From the NCBI RefSeq assembly GCF_964340395.1, contig NC_135557.1, positions 9,712,960-9,776,959 of the forward strand: a stretch of 64,000 bases of DNA, in the 5' to 3' direction. This stretch comes from Glandiceps talaboti. Its lineage: Eukaryota; Hemichordata; Enteropneusta; Spengelidae. The notes beneath the pieces are model-generated. The model was given only the letters and a program-made list of their open reading frames with translations, did not search any database and was not told the DNA's origin. The translations under genes were made by a program, and so were the position numbers. Shown here piece after piece: positions 51,750 through 64,000 of this stretch (its first letter is position 1; each line of letters opens with the position of its first letter).

Positions 51750-52192
51750 TGTCTTGAGTTTTTGACTTCAGAAAGACAAATACATGCATGCACAATGACG
51801 TCATTTTACACCATGTATTGGAAAAAACATGTCTCCATCTTGAATTAAAGTTGATAATAAAATAAACGAATTAGCAATGTTTAAAAGTTTCTTACATTTT
51901 ACCCCTTAATCCCTTTTATCATATTTCATTAATTATCATTTCTCAATCACACACCCCTTCATCACTTATCTTTCTCCCATCTCTACATCACGTGTGAAAC
52001 ATACCACTGCTACGTACAAAACCCTATATATCTGAGTTTACAACTTCTGAATCACTACAATACAACGACAAAGATGTCGACACGGTGTAAGACTGGTAAT
52101 ACTGAAAACGTCTCCAACTACTAACATTTAAGATTAACCCAAAACAATGGCTGGGATGATTTAACAGCAGAACGAAACCAACGTCATTTTTA
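51750..52192 (+). repeat. Segmental tandem duplication, unit C (truncated)
   Basis: About 440 bp matching the start of units A and B, from TGTCTTGAG through ATGTCGACACGGTGTAAGAC and AACAGCAGAACGAAACC. It then departs into unrelated sequence. TTGTCTTGAGTTTTGTTAG is locally duplicated just before it. Confidence 0.85.
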
Positions 52193-52344
52193 AAACTACA
52201 GTAACGCTACCATAAATGGCATTATGGTATTCGTTTACCATCACCAACACACAAATACAAACACCCAAACGATCTCTCTTATTCACATCTAGCACATCCC
52301 ACCGAATTTTCTCATCTTTCTCCTTTTTAAGTAATAAACCAACA

Positions 52345-52345
<1 letters not shown>

Positions 52346-52381
<36 letters not shown>

Positions 52382-52436
52382 TCAACAACGTCGACGACGA
52401 CGACGACGACGACGACAACAACAACAACAACAACAA
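52346..52436. repeat. (AAC)n(GAC)n(AAC)n triplet repeat
   Basis: About 12 AAC, a short ATCAACAACGTC bridge, about 8 GAC and about 7 AAC. Poly-Asn/Asp frames through it are artefacts. Confidence 0.93.
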
Positions 52437-52939
52437 AACATTAGTCATACAATCAACTTTTCTGCAATTGTTTTATTGAATATGTGATGTAAAATGACAC
52501 ACAGCGTTCCATGTACGCCCCCTGGCCCTCTCTTGAAAGTTTGTTGAATGAGATTCATTCACTGACTCGTGATTGGCTGATCATGATGCGCTCATTTGCT
52601 CATGTCAGCCACACTGGTTGCACCTACCTTGGGTACACATGTAATAATATCACATCTCCCTATATATCATATACAAAGTGATTATTTGGAAATCTAAACT
52701 TGTCAAATTCTACAATGCATTTATAGATTTACAGACACCATACTTGAAAATTATAATTGTTTGGCGGTACTCACACGTACTCAAAATCAACAACATTGTG
52801 AAACATAGACAAGTAACATTATTTAATAGTGTATACGCTACAAAAAAAAAACAATTTCATGTCTGCCATTCCAAATAAATAATTTCATTTTATAAATCTA
52901 CAACCGAAAATATACATTCACTGTCACAATTTATGCACA
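52437..52939. other. Non-coding spacer
   Basis: AT-rich with no recognised gene. Confidence 0.5.
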
Positions 52940-53715
52940 CACGTATAATGTGGGATGTAGCACTATTACACACTCTATCCACAATGCCATATAATTTGCT
53001 ATATAACTAATTTCTGAACATCATTAGGTGTAATCGAACAGTTCTCATCGCTAATAGCCAGTGGGATGATAACTACCAAAGTATCGTTTACTTATAATTA
53101 ATTATGATATGTACTTGTATGTACTTTATCACTATTAGTCAATTTAAGTTTCTTCTTCTCTAATTAGTCATTTCCATATACCCTAGAGTGTTAACAGTTT
53201 CCCCAAAGCCGCACACTAAGTGTTATAGTCATTCAGTCCATAGTCAGGTGACTTGATGTGACCAATAAGGCTACTACAACAAAGTCCAAATTCTACGTCG
53301 GACTTTAGTATTTCTTCCGTGTACATCGTCGCCATATTAACTTAATCGGCGTTATTTACGACGAGAACCAACTATTCATTGCTTTCTGGTTATTAATCTA
53401 CTACAGCTGACAGACGAAATAACCATTGAACTGGGTAATTATAGGTGAGTGAAATTTTACTATATAATGTCAGTCTTAGCTTGTTCATGAACGATTTAAA
53501 CTTTCCAAGTGTCCAAAGTTGAATTTATATAGCAGCGGTCCCATGACGGGTACGGTAGCTGTATACAGAGTACGACACGTTAGCAGTAACGGTATCAATC
53601 AATCTACATACCTATGGACAGTACGGATAATTCCAAATTTTGATCTACAAAGTATAACACTCGGGAGTTTTTATTTGTATAGATATTAAACTAGATAAAC
53701 CTTTTCTATTCTACA
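52940..53715 (+). repeat. Tandem unit 1 of the 53-54.6 kb pair (promoter and 5' exon)
   Basis: Homologous to 53720-54620. It includes a conserved block from CAGTCCATAGTCAGGTGACT to CCATATTAACTTAATCGGCG, then a donor at 53445 and CCCATGACGGGTACGGTAGC. Small indels are present. Confidence 0.8.
53240..53444 (+). promoter_or_regulatory. Putative promoter plus 5' exon, copy 1
   Basis: GTGACCAATAAGG contains a CCAAT box and GTCGCCATATTAACTT follows. About 100 bp further the sequence ATTATAG meets a GTGAGT donor at 53445. The same order recurs near 54.15-54.35 kb and, more diverged, at 59.0-59.17 kb. The repetition of CCAAT-exon-donor suggests the 5' ends of related genes; no long frame is included. 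Confidence 0.4.
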
Positions 53716-53719
53716 AATG

Positions 53720-54620
53720 ATAATATAAATGGGATGTATCACCATTACTTACTCTGTTCACACTGTGTCCTATGGTACATAACAGATTTCTGGACAGAGG
53801 TACGTGTAAGCGATCGGTTCTCATCGCTAATAGCCAATTGGATGCTAGCTAGCAATGTATCCTATACACATATGTCTATGGTCACCGTCGTTAACCACGG
53901 CCTCTTTTACGGCACCGTCCAAAGCGCGTGGTATTTCGGAGTATGGTAGAATAAATGACAGCTCTGGTTTGCGAGAATGGTGTATGGTGCAAGTAGTAAT
54001 TAAATTACGATGTTTACTGATATACACTTTATCATTGTTAGTCAATAAGTTTGTTCTCCTCCAATTAGTCATTTCCATATCCCCTAGAGGGTTTAACAGT
54101 CAACCCCTATAAGCCACACACTAAGTTTCACAGTCATTCAGTCCATAGTCAGGTGACTTGATGTGACCAATGAGGCTACTACAAGAAAGTCCAAAGTCTA
54201 CGTTTGATTTTAGTATTGCTTCCGTGTACATCGTCGCCATATTAACTTAATCGGCGTTCTGAACGGCGAGAACCAACCACTCAATACTTGCTGGTTTAAT
54301 AACATACTACAGCTGACAGTCGAAATAAACATTGCACTGTGTAACTGTAGGTGAGTAAAATCTTACTACGATGTCAGTCCTGTTCATGAACGATTTAAAA
54401 GTTCCAATTTCCCAAAGGTGAATTTATATAGCAGCTAGTCCCATGACGGGTACGGTAGCTGTATGCAGAGTACTGCACCTTAGTAGTACCGTACCAATCA
54501 ATCTACGTACATACGGACAGTACGGATAATTCCAAATTTTGATTTACAAAGTATAACATTCGGGAGTTTTTATTTGTATAGATATTAAACTAGATAAACT
54601 TTTTTTCTATTCTATAAATG
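53720..54620 (+). repeat. Tandem unit 2 of the 53-54.6 kb pair
   Basis: Second copy of the preceding block, carrying about 110 extra bp at 53870-53995. That extra part contains GGCCTCTTTTACGGCACCGT and is related to 61.37-61.60 kb. Confidence 0.8.
54150..54350 (+). promoter_or_regulatory. Putative promoter plus 5' exon, copy 2
   Basis: GTGACCAATGAGG (CCAAT), CCATATTAACTTAATCGGCG and GTAACTGTAG followed by a GTGAGT donor at 54351. An Ig-like relic begins about 550 bp downstream. Confidence 0.4.
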
Positions 54621-54903
54621 CTAAAATACAAACCGTGAGGACGATTTAGGACTAACGAAGTGGATGACTCATACGCTGATGATAGTATATGTCGATATTC
54701 GTTCAACATATTTATTTTGTGACAACCACGTCCAATGTCAAATATATATTGAAATACTAGACACATTAAATTATATGATTAAGTGTTCGATATGAATATA
54801 AATTTGATAAATTTTCGTTATTTACAACAAGAACAAAATAATTGCATGGGTGAATCGTTAGTGTCAGTATGGAGTGTAAAGGTGTATTGTGCCTGGCTTA
54901 AAT

Positions 54904-54984
54904 GTCGACTTCGATCAGACACGTATGAACGTTTCACACATTACGGAAGCCGACAGGGGACAGTACACACTCTATAATGTGTAA
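54904..54984 (+). pseudogene. Ig-like exon relic 1
   Basis: The frame reads VDFDQTR, then ITEADRGQYTLYNV and TAA. ITEADRGQY has the look of an Ig E-F segment (compare STDRGRYYC in gene C). The expected Cys is absent and upstream sequence has a stop in frame (TAA at 54877). It is homologous to the relics at 56742 and 60309. Confidence 0.4.
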
Positions 54985-56741
54985 TTCTTGTCTCATTCTC
55001 CTAAATCAATGGGAGGTTTTACACTAACATAAAAACATATCAATTCAGATTCAATATACAATCGATAATAATACAGTTTTATTCACGTTGTATTGATGTG
55101 TTCTGGTTTGTTTGATTTATCCACTAAAGCAACATTCCAAGTGAGAAATATATTTTACAGTGATTGGGAAGAAAATTGTTTTGGCAAATACCCCTCTTGA
55201 TAAATGACACCAAATATCATCAACAAAGTCAGTAAATTTTATCAATTTGTAGACCCAATAAATTCCTAAAGCAATTTAATTATGTATCTCTTAACACCCA
55301 AGCGAGTCCTATAGAAATAGGGTGTTGCCTCTCTCATACGCAGCCCCCCCCCAAACCATGACATATATATTTAGTTAACAAATACAAGTGATTTTTTCAG
55401 TTAATAATAATCAAGTTCAATGTTAAAATGTAATCCATGGGAAACGACACCACTAAGTATACAACCATCCGTCCAAACAAACACACATTCCACTACATGC
55501 ATATTTAATGAATAGAGGCATTAAATTATAAAGATAAATTTACATCAGTGAATGTTTTGACGACTCGGTTCATACATAATAGTAGATATAAATAACAACA
55601 AAGGTTAACCACTATCATAATAGTCACACGGTGATAATACTTGTTAGCTTGTTCTTATATTGCTATGACAGATACTATAGTTAGAATGTCTCAATATAAT
55701 ATCTGTTATAATAATCTGAACTATAGAGCCATTTGAAGCAGAATATTTTCGATTTCAACAACTGAATAGAGGTTCAGTGTTGCTATAGGCATGGCGAAAT
55801 GTGTGTGTGTCTAAATGACTGCAAGTTAAAACCGCGAGACCGTTTGCCATGATATTTGGTTGAGACATTATTTAGGGAGTGTAGATGGAACGTTTTTCAA
55901 ATGAAAATAATCGCCGGAGAGATGTGCATTTTGGGTTTTAAAACAGGTGATTTTTGGTAATCAAAAATGATACTCCAAAAATATTGAACAGATCGGTCAG
56001 CAATTTAGAGGGAACGTTATTATGGGTGTGTACACTAATATATGTTAATGACATGATGATTTCATCGTCCATCAGTAATTTGCAAATTAGGACTAAAAAT
56101 GTATATTTTTGTTTTAAAAAAAACATTAATTCAAATCTACTGAGCAGATTGCGCTGAAATCTAAGGTGGATGAATCTGGGGTGTATAGATGAAGAATTAT
56201 TAATATAATGATATACAGATTAGATGTAAACATCAATGACACTGAAACTTGGTGAGATGTTTCTAGAAGTGTTATTCTGCAGATTCCCTACAAAACATTG
56301 TGACACAATTAGCTGTAATATATATGATCATTTGGCTATTACTATGGAGGCGGTCTTGTTGTTGGACACATTTACATTTGTATTTCAATGTTTTTATTCT
56401 TGTGTGTATAAAATAACTGTTGTTATCTTTGCAATATACGTGATAAATAAACATTCAATAAATGTATGCAAATATACCTAGCAACAGGACCACGCCATCT
56501 GCAATAGCCAAATGATCACCTATCTTGAAAAGATAACATTAGGGATTCATAGAAAAATGAACCAGATTCAAAAATGTATGCAAATATGTCTAGCAACAAG
56601 ACCACGCCCCTAGCAACAACAAAATGATCGCATATATTTCAAAATAACAACATGGTTGGCTAGGCAACTGGACAGTCATCCAGCAAATTAACACCTATAC
56701 CTAGCATGGATCAGCATGTCGATAAACGTTTTTGAATGTAA
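54985..56741. other. Non-coding interval with dispersed repeats
   Basis: Contains AGAGGCATTAAAT...TAAATTTACAT blocks shared with 58.58 kb and ATGTTAACCACTATCATAAT shared with 60.08 kb. A motif CAGATTGCGCTGAAAT lies at about 56145. Two units of ATGTATGCAAATAT...TAGCAACA(G/A)GACCACGCC lie at about 56462-56610. No intact gene is seen. Confidence 0.5.
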
Positions 56742-56969
56742 GCACCACTACGATCGTGCCACAATGGCATTGGCGGGTGCTATTTTGTTATTTCAAACAA
56801 CAACCATGAATATCTGCTAGTTGATAACACTTGGAGTGCAGAAGTGTACAGCAATGTACTCAGTGATATGCCAGGGTGGTATGTCGACTTTGATCAGACA
56901 CGTACATATGCTGCAAACAGTACGGAGGCTGATAAGGGACATCGCATTTACGATTTCAAATTAAGTTAG
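56742..56969 (+). pseudogene. Ig-like exon relic 2 (most complete)
   Basis: Open for 75 codons without an ATG: GGCYFVISNNNHEYLLVDNT, then WSAEVYSNVLSDMPGWYVDF, NSTEADKGHRIYDFKLS and TAG. NSTEADKG matches the NVTSTDRG position of gene C, but the F-strand YxC is replaced by HRIYD. I infer a V-like exon after decay. There is no acceptor or donor of good quality, so it is not expected to be functional. Confidence 0.4.
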
Positions 56970-58351
<1,382 letters not shown>

Positions 58352-58419
58352 ATATATATATATATATATATATATATGATTGAGCACTCTACTTGGCGAA
58401 AGAAGAATGAAATTATATG

Positions 58420-58491
<72 letters not shown>
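58352..58491. repeat. (TA)n tracts right of hairpin copy 2
   Basis: TA runs at 58352-58377 and 58421-58491, separated by 44 bp of unique sequence. Confidence 0.92.
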
Positions 58492-58494
<3 letters not shown>

Positions 58495-59200
58495 TTCACG
58501 AATACAAGGAACTCTAGTCTGCTAAGCATACACACAACCATAGTCCAACAAACACGTTTCACGACGATGCGTACGTAATAAGTAGAGGCATTAAATCTTA
58601 AAGGTAAATTTACATAAGCGACACAATGGTTTTGTAAACATGCAGAACAAGTGACCAAGTCACTATCCACTTTTTTAGGTTGCACGCCCATTCTCTAAGT
58701 ATTGTCGATGTTATTGATGACTTAGTTTACACATAATACTATTGAACATTAAAATCAATATATTGTTTATGTTTATGTTTACATTCATAAGTCAATACTG
58801 ATGTGCCAATGGTGTCTTCCTGTGTGTAGCTGCTATTACAACACGATGAGACAACACCCCTACCCTCTTGGTCTTTCCACACTTCTGGTAATAACTAGAT
58901 TGATAGTTCTCCCAGGCCTAGTATATTCATAATAGATCTTGCTCAATTTAAAGCCGATCTTACATTTTACAGGCAACCAGTAGCCAGACAGATGACCTGA
59001 ATTGACCGATGGTGTGTCATCACAATAAAGTCAGAAGTCTGACCTGAGCCTTTCTCCTACATACATGTACCGTCACCATATTAATCAGCTGATGAGACCC
59101 AACTGTTCATTACTGTCTAATTTACCTACTACAATTGACAAATCGTTATTGAACAATAGCTGTAGGTAAGTAGATTAATACTATGATGGTTTCTTGCTCA
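58492..59200. other. Spacer with third promoter-like block
   Basis: Contains repeat blocks shared with 55.5 kb and the third, diverged promoter-like copy. No intact gene is seen. Confidence 0.45.
58990..59165 (+). promoter_or_regulatory. Putative promoter plus 5' exon, copy 3 (diverged)
   Basis: CACAATAAAGTCAGAAGTCT, TACATGTACCGTCACCATATTA and AATAGCTGTAG followed by a GTAAGT donor at 59166 match the order of copies 1 and 2. The CCAAT box is degraded. Confidence 0.35.
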
Positions 59201-59214
59201 TTAATGCTTCAAAC

Positions 59215-59311
59215 ACACGACGACACAAGTTCATTCCGTTTATTTAGAGTGCAACGATGAGGTTGACAAATTATAATATACTTTAAACGGAATGAACTTG
59301 TGTCGTCGTGT
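59215..59311. mobile_element. 28-bp perfect inverted repeat insertion
   Basis: ACACGACGACACAAGTTCAT... (59215-59242) and its exact reverse complement (59284-59311) flank a 41-nt centre. The neighbouring sequence is homologous to 53.48 and 54.39 kb, which lack it, so it is an insertion. Confidence 0.7.
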
Positions 59312-59598
59312 AGGCATAGACATAAATCATTATTGCAGAACAATTAACTATGCTCTAAATACGCTATGTTACTAGGTAGATATTCCCTGTTAGGAACATT
59401 AGAATAATAGAATTTAACGGTAAGGAAACGCAGATACTATATTCCATTCTACCCCTGAGGAGTGAGGACTACGCACCTCACGAAACAGTTCTGTAGGGTC
59501 TATAGCATATAATTTGGTTCAAATTTTCAAAACCTGCATATAATTCGCTCTACTACCCACATTGAGCACTTTTATGTGGTTTTATCTACATCCAGTCA

Positions 59599-59604
59599 AT
59601 TATA

Positions 59605-59689
<85 letters not shown>
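59599..59689. repeat. (TA)n tract left of hairpin copy 3
   Basis: About 90 bp of TA with one TACATA variation. Confidence 0.95.
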
Positions 59690-60043
<354 letters not shown>

Positions 60044-60249
60044 TAACCAATTGAATATAATATCAATTTAAATAACAGCAAATGTTAACCACTATCATAA
60101 TGGACATACAGTATTAATAGTTGTTAGTTTGATCTTATATAGAATCTCTAAATATAATAGTATATGATGTAGTTTGATTTGAAGACAAACAAATTCACTA
60201 TTAACAGGTGATAGTTTTTTCTTTCAAACTACATTAACCATCGTTGATA

Positions 60250-60449
60250 ACAATGGAATGTAAAGGTGTACAGCAAAGTATGTAGTTGGTGATATGCCCA
60301 GGTGATATGTCGACTTTGATCAGACACGTACGCAGGCTGCAAACAGTACGGAGGCCGATAAGGGACACCTTTTTTACGATTTCAAATTATACTATTGCAA
60401 CGTTCCCAGTACGCAAAACTCAATGCAATGTTATACACAAACTAATTAA
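60250..60449 (+). pseudogene. Ig-like exon relic 3
   Basis: VDFDQTRTQAANSTEADKGH (from 60309), then LFYDFKLYYCNVP, stop near 60449. The upstream part, GGAATGTAAAGGTGTACAGC, parallels relics 1 and 2 but holds stop codons. It is homologous to relic 2 over at least 130 bp. Confidence 0.4.
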
Positions 60450-60804
60450 CCTTCATTCACAATCAACTATTCAGAAAATGACAACACATTAAGTTATCAA
60501 AATGTGACTTGATTGTTAATGACCCAAATGGTTGGTGGTAGTTAATATCATAGTAGTGTAAACCTGTACTAGCTGCAAAGAAAAATATCATTAGGACATA
60601 AATAGCGCCAATAGCGTTGTAGCACAATTGTACAGTTTATAATAATTTTTTCCCACAAGCTGATCCATGCTAAGTATAGGTGCTCATCTGCTGAATAATT
60701 ATCCAGCAGACAATCAAAACTTGTTGTTATCTTTATAAAATACACAATCATTTTGGCTGTTGCTATGGGCATGGTCAAATAGATGTATGCAAATAGATGT
60801 ATTT

Positions 60805-61350
60805 ACATACATTAAGGGATATCAAGTTAATACATGTATGTGTGCATTAAAATCCGGGAACATTATGGGATATCAAGCTAATACTTGTATCTGTGCATTA
60901 CAATCGGATAGCATTATGGGATATCAAGTTAATACATGTATCTGTGCATTACAATCACAGCATTATGGGATATCAAGTTAATGTATATGTGCATGAAAAT
61001 CAGAGAGCATTATGGGATACCAAGCTAATACATGCATGTGTATGTGCAGATAGAAAATCAGATAGCATTATGGGATATCAAGCTAATACATGTATATATC
61101 CATTAAAATCAGAGCGCATTATGGGATATCAAGCTTAAGCTAATATGTACATGTATCTGTGCATTACAGTCGGATAGCATTATGGGATATCAAGTTAATG
61201 TATATATCCATTAAAATCAGAGCGCATTATGGGATATCAAGCTTAAGCTAATATGTACATGTATATGTGCATTAAAATCAGATAGCATTATGGGATATCT
61301 AGCTAAAACATGTATATGTGCATTACAATCAAATTGCATTATGGGATACT
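60805..61350 (+). repeat. Minisatellite, ~50-60 bp unit
   Basis: The unit carries CATTATGGGATATCAAG(C/T)TAA and CATGTATATGTGCATTAAAA. About ten to eleven copies vary in length, and higher-order pairs are visible, for example AGCTTAAGCTAATATGTAC twice. Short in-frame peptides on both strands are by-products. Confidence 0.88.
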
Positions 61351-61365
61351 TAGATGCTGCATCGT

Positions 61366-61711
61366 TGCAAACCTTGGCCTCTTTTATGGCACAGTCCAAA
61401 ATGCACTGTCAACAGCATTCACGTACAATCTAGGTATTTATACCTGTGGCTTTGTACACCAACACTACAACCAATCAGATTGCCGTGTGGATACCACATG
61501 GTATGCAATGCCTTTCATAGCTGTAAGATGCCAGAGTCTTGTTATTTTGCAGTGTCATGGAAGAAATAACAGCTCTAGTTTGCAAGAATGGAATAGTGTG
61601 GCAACTGAATCGTCAAACATTCTCCCTAGCATTTCACAATTTATGTCCAACGTGTTTTTTGTACAAATTGTAACCAGTACACACGTTCATTTACAGAATA
61701 ATATCATATGA
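61366..61711 (+). other. Open segment sharing GLFYGTVQ with 53.9 kb
   Basis: The frame 61310-61711 reads ANLGLFYGTVQNALSTAF, NLGIYTCGFVHQHYNQSDC and NNSSSLQEW. The first and last parts recur at 53.88-53.98 kb (VNHGLFYGTVQSAW, NDSSGLREW) with about 150 bp missing between them. It may be a repeat family or an old exon. The function is unknown. Confidence 0.3.
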
Positions 61712-61903
61712 ATGACAGGGTGTTTGTTGCACGTCACTAAAGGTGAACGTTGAAGGCTAGAATATTGAATAGTCTATTACATAATCCATGGCATAAGTCA
61801 CTCTCTAAATCGAAACACCTCAAATTTCAACACTCTGAACTAATGTTCAGGAGAGCTATGGGCATAGAAAATGTATATATGTGGATTTTTTTATGTGCTT
61901 ATA

Positions 61904-62040
61904 TGTCAGTCTGTCTGTCTGTCTGTCTGTCTGGCTGGCTGGCTGGCTGGCTGGATGGCTGGATGGCTGTCTGACTGTCTGTCTGTCTGGCTGCTTGTGT
62001 GTATGTATGCATTTAGGTATGTATGTTTGTTTGTTTGTTT
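61904..62040. repeat. (TCTG)n/(GGCT)n/(GTTT)n microsatellite
   Basis: TCTG, then GGCT and GGAT/GGCT, and a short GTTT run at 62026-62042. Confidence 0.9.
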
Positions 62041-62099
62041 GTAAATTTATGAAATAATCAACATTACAAAGATTTAACTAATATATCATTATTGTCTCA

Positions 62100-64000
62100 T
62101 AGTTGGACCAATCCCACCTAGAATAGTTGACCGAACCAAACCAGGACCAAATGAGCCAAACTTACCAAGAGTTGAAATCAGTTTATGAAGAATAGTTGAC
62201 CAAAACCTACTAAGAGTCAACCGTTGACTTAATAACCTAGTTGAATCAGTAATACCAATAGTTGAAAGAATCCCACAAGTGTAGTCGAAACAACCTCACT
62301 AAGAGTAGTTGAACCAGCCTTACAAAGCATAGATGAATCAACCTTCCCAAGAATAGATAAACCAGTATTACCAAGAGTTGAAGGTAGCCTCCCCAAAGGA
62401 AGTTGACCACACCTCAAATAGAACTGAACCAACCACAGCAAAACAAGGGTAGTTGACGAGATGTCACCACGAATAAAATAAACCCACTAAGAGTAGTTGA
62501 ACCAAAACTCTTCAAGTGCAGTTGAAATCCCTCTCTAAAACAAGAACCAATCTCAACAAGTGCAGATAAACAAATATCACCAAGAGTAATTGAACCAATA
62601 TTGGCAAGGGTTGTTGACCCACACAAAAGATGGATTAGTTGACAAACGTTATCAATAAGGGATGTGACAACCTTACCAAGGGTAGTTGACCCTACCTTAC
62701 CAGGAACCCTTTGACCAAATTCACCCAGAGTAGTTGAACCAACCCTACAATGAATAGTTGAATCACCCTTACCAAGAATAGTTATACCAACCTTACCAAG
62801 AATAGTTGAACCAACCTTACCAAGAATAGTTGAACCAACCTTACCAAGAATAGTTGAACCAACCTTACCAAGAGTAGCTGAACCAATCTTACCAAGAGTA
62901 GCTGAACCAGCATTACAAAGATTGATTGAACCAACCTTACTGAGAGTAGTTGAACCAAGCTTACCCAGAGTGATTGAAACAACCTTACCAAGAGTAGTTG
63001 AACCAACCTTACCAAGAGTAGTTGAACCAAGCTTACTGAGAGTTGCTGAACCAACCTTACCAAGAGTAGTTGAACCAACCTTACCAAGAGTAGCTGAACC
63101 AACCTTACCAAGAGTAGTTGAACCAACCTTACTGAGAGTAGCTGAACCAACCTTACCAAGAGTAGCTGAACCAACTCAAACAATATTAGTTGAATCAACC
63201 TTATCAAGAGTAGTTGAACCAACCTTACCAAGAATAGTTGAACCAACCTTACAAAGAGTGATTGAAACAACCTTACTGAGAGTAGTTGAACTAAACTTAC
63301 CAGGAGTAGTTGAATCAACCTTACCAAGAGTAGTTGAACCACCCTTACCAAGAGTAGTTGAACCACCCTTACCGAGAGTAATTGAACCTTCCTTACCATG
63401 ATTGGTTGAACCAACCTTACCAAGAACTGTAAGTGATCTCCCCAAGGAAATTGACCGAATCTTAAACAGAAGTAAATCAACCTCAGCAAGGGTAGTTGTC
63501 ACCATGAAATAAGTGTAGTTGAACCAAAACTCTTCAAGTGCAGTTGAACAACCTCACTAAAACAAGAATCAATATCAACAAGTGCAGTTAAACAAATTTC
63601 ACCAAGAGTTGAACTAATCTCACCAAGAGAAACTGAACCAATCTTGCCAAGGGTTGTTTGTGCCAACTTTACCAAGAGTAGTTGACCCAACCTTTCAAAG
63701 CAGTTGAACCAACCTTACCAACAGTAGTTGAACCAACCTTACCGACAGTAGTTGATCCTTCCTTACCAACAGTAGTTGAACTGACTTTGCCAACAAAAGT
63801 TGAACTGACCTTACCAAGAGTAGTTGAACCAACCAACCTTACCAAGTGTAGTTGACCCTACCTTGCAAGGAACACTTTGACCAAATTTACCAAGTGTAGT
63901 TGAACCAACCAACCAATCAATTGCAAGCAAGCATCCAACCAACCAACCAATCAACCAACCAACCTTGAATAGTTGAACCAACCTTACCAAGTGTAGTTGA
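62100..64000. repeat. 24-bp minisatellite running to the window end
   Basis: The consensus unit is AGTTGAACCAACCTT plus ACCAAGAGT. It is degenerate at 62100-62700, tight and in register at 62740-63420, and degenerate again to the end, where ACCAACCA runs appear. Because 24 is divisible by 3 it stays open for long stretches: plus strand 62922-63401 as an octapeptide around VEPTLPRV, minus strand 63489-62782 as LVRLVQLL. I regard it as a minisatellite first; coding is unproven. Confidence 0.85.

Overview
The window is animal nuclear DNA: AT-rich, intron-containing, dense in long microsatellites (CATA, CT/GA, TA, GT and CAA/GAC runs), with a non-LTR retrotransposon and many small palindromic elements. 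It suggests a marine invertebrate with a repeat-rich genome; I cannot fix the phylum. There are no bacterial, plasmid, rRNA, tRNA or CRISPR signals. Most open frames here are read-throughs of microsatellites and are not listed as genes.

Layout. (1) 1-10.6 kb: non-coding. It has a 2.1-kb tandem duplication (3.35-7.5 kb) in which each copy carries ~200-bp subrepeats followed by the same tiny leader-like exon with a GTAAGT donor. (2) 10.67-20.2 kb: gene A, a four-exon type I membrane protein of about 249 residues. All its introns are phase 1. Intron 1 holds a 0.93-kb tandem duplication and the last intron holds an antisense full-length LINE with both ORFs open. (3) 20.3-25 kb: non-coding, with CATA and GA arrays and an unclassified stretch at 24.1-24.9 kb. 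(4) 25.16-28.18 kb: gene C, a three-exon membrane protein with one V-type immunoglobulin domain, a TATA box and a poly(A) signal. (5) 28.2-34.6 kb: non-coding with diverged repeats. (6) 34.63-35.75 kb: gene D, a two-exon secreted 77-residue precursor with several dibasic sites, a neuropeptide-like or other processed peptide. (7) 35.64-52.19 kb: a large tandem segmental duplication, two full units of 8.5 and 7.6 kb and a truncated third, which begins in the 3' UTR of gene D. It contains decayed paired exons (one with a P2X7-like PYMYEP/NTDW signature), a highly conserved minus-strand frame, and a 1.0-kb insertion present in only one unit. (8) 52.9-60.5 kb: a decayed tandem cluster with three copies of a putative promoter plus 5' exon and three relics of an Ig-like exon, interrupted by hairpin elements sitting in (TA)n tracts. 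(9) 60.8-64 kb: two minisatellites, the last a 24-bp repeat running off the window.

Together, genes A and C share an architecture: a short signal-peptide exon, phase-1 introns, one ectodomain exon and a separate stalk/transmembrane exon. With the duplicated leader exons and the decayed Ig relics, this suggests a birth-and-death cluster of cell-surface, possibly immune or recognition, proteins. That last step is inference. No expression data or database searches were available; all exon models come from splice-site consensus, phase and protein character.
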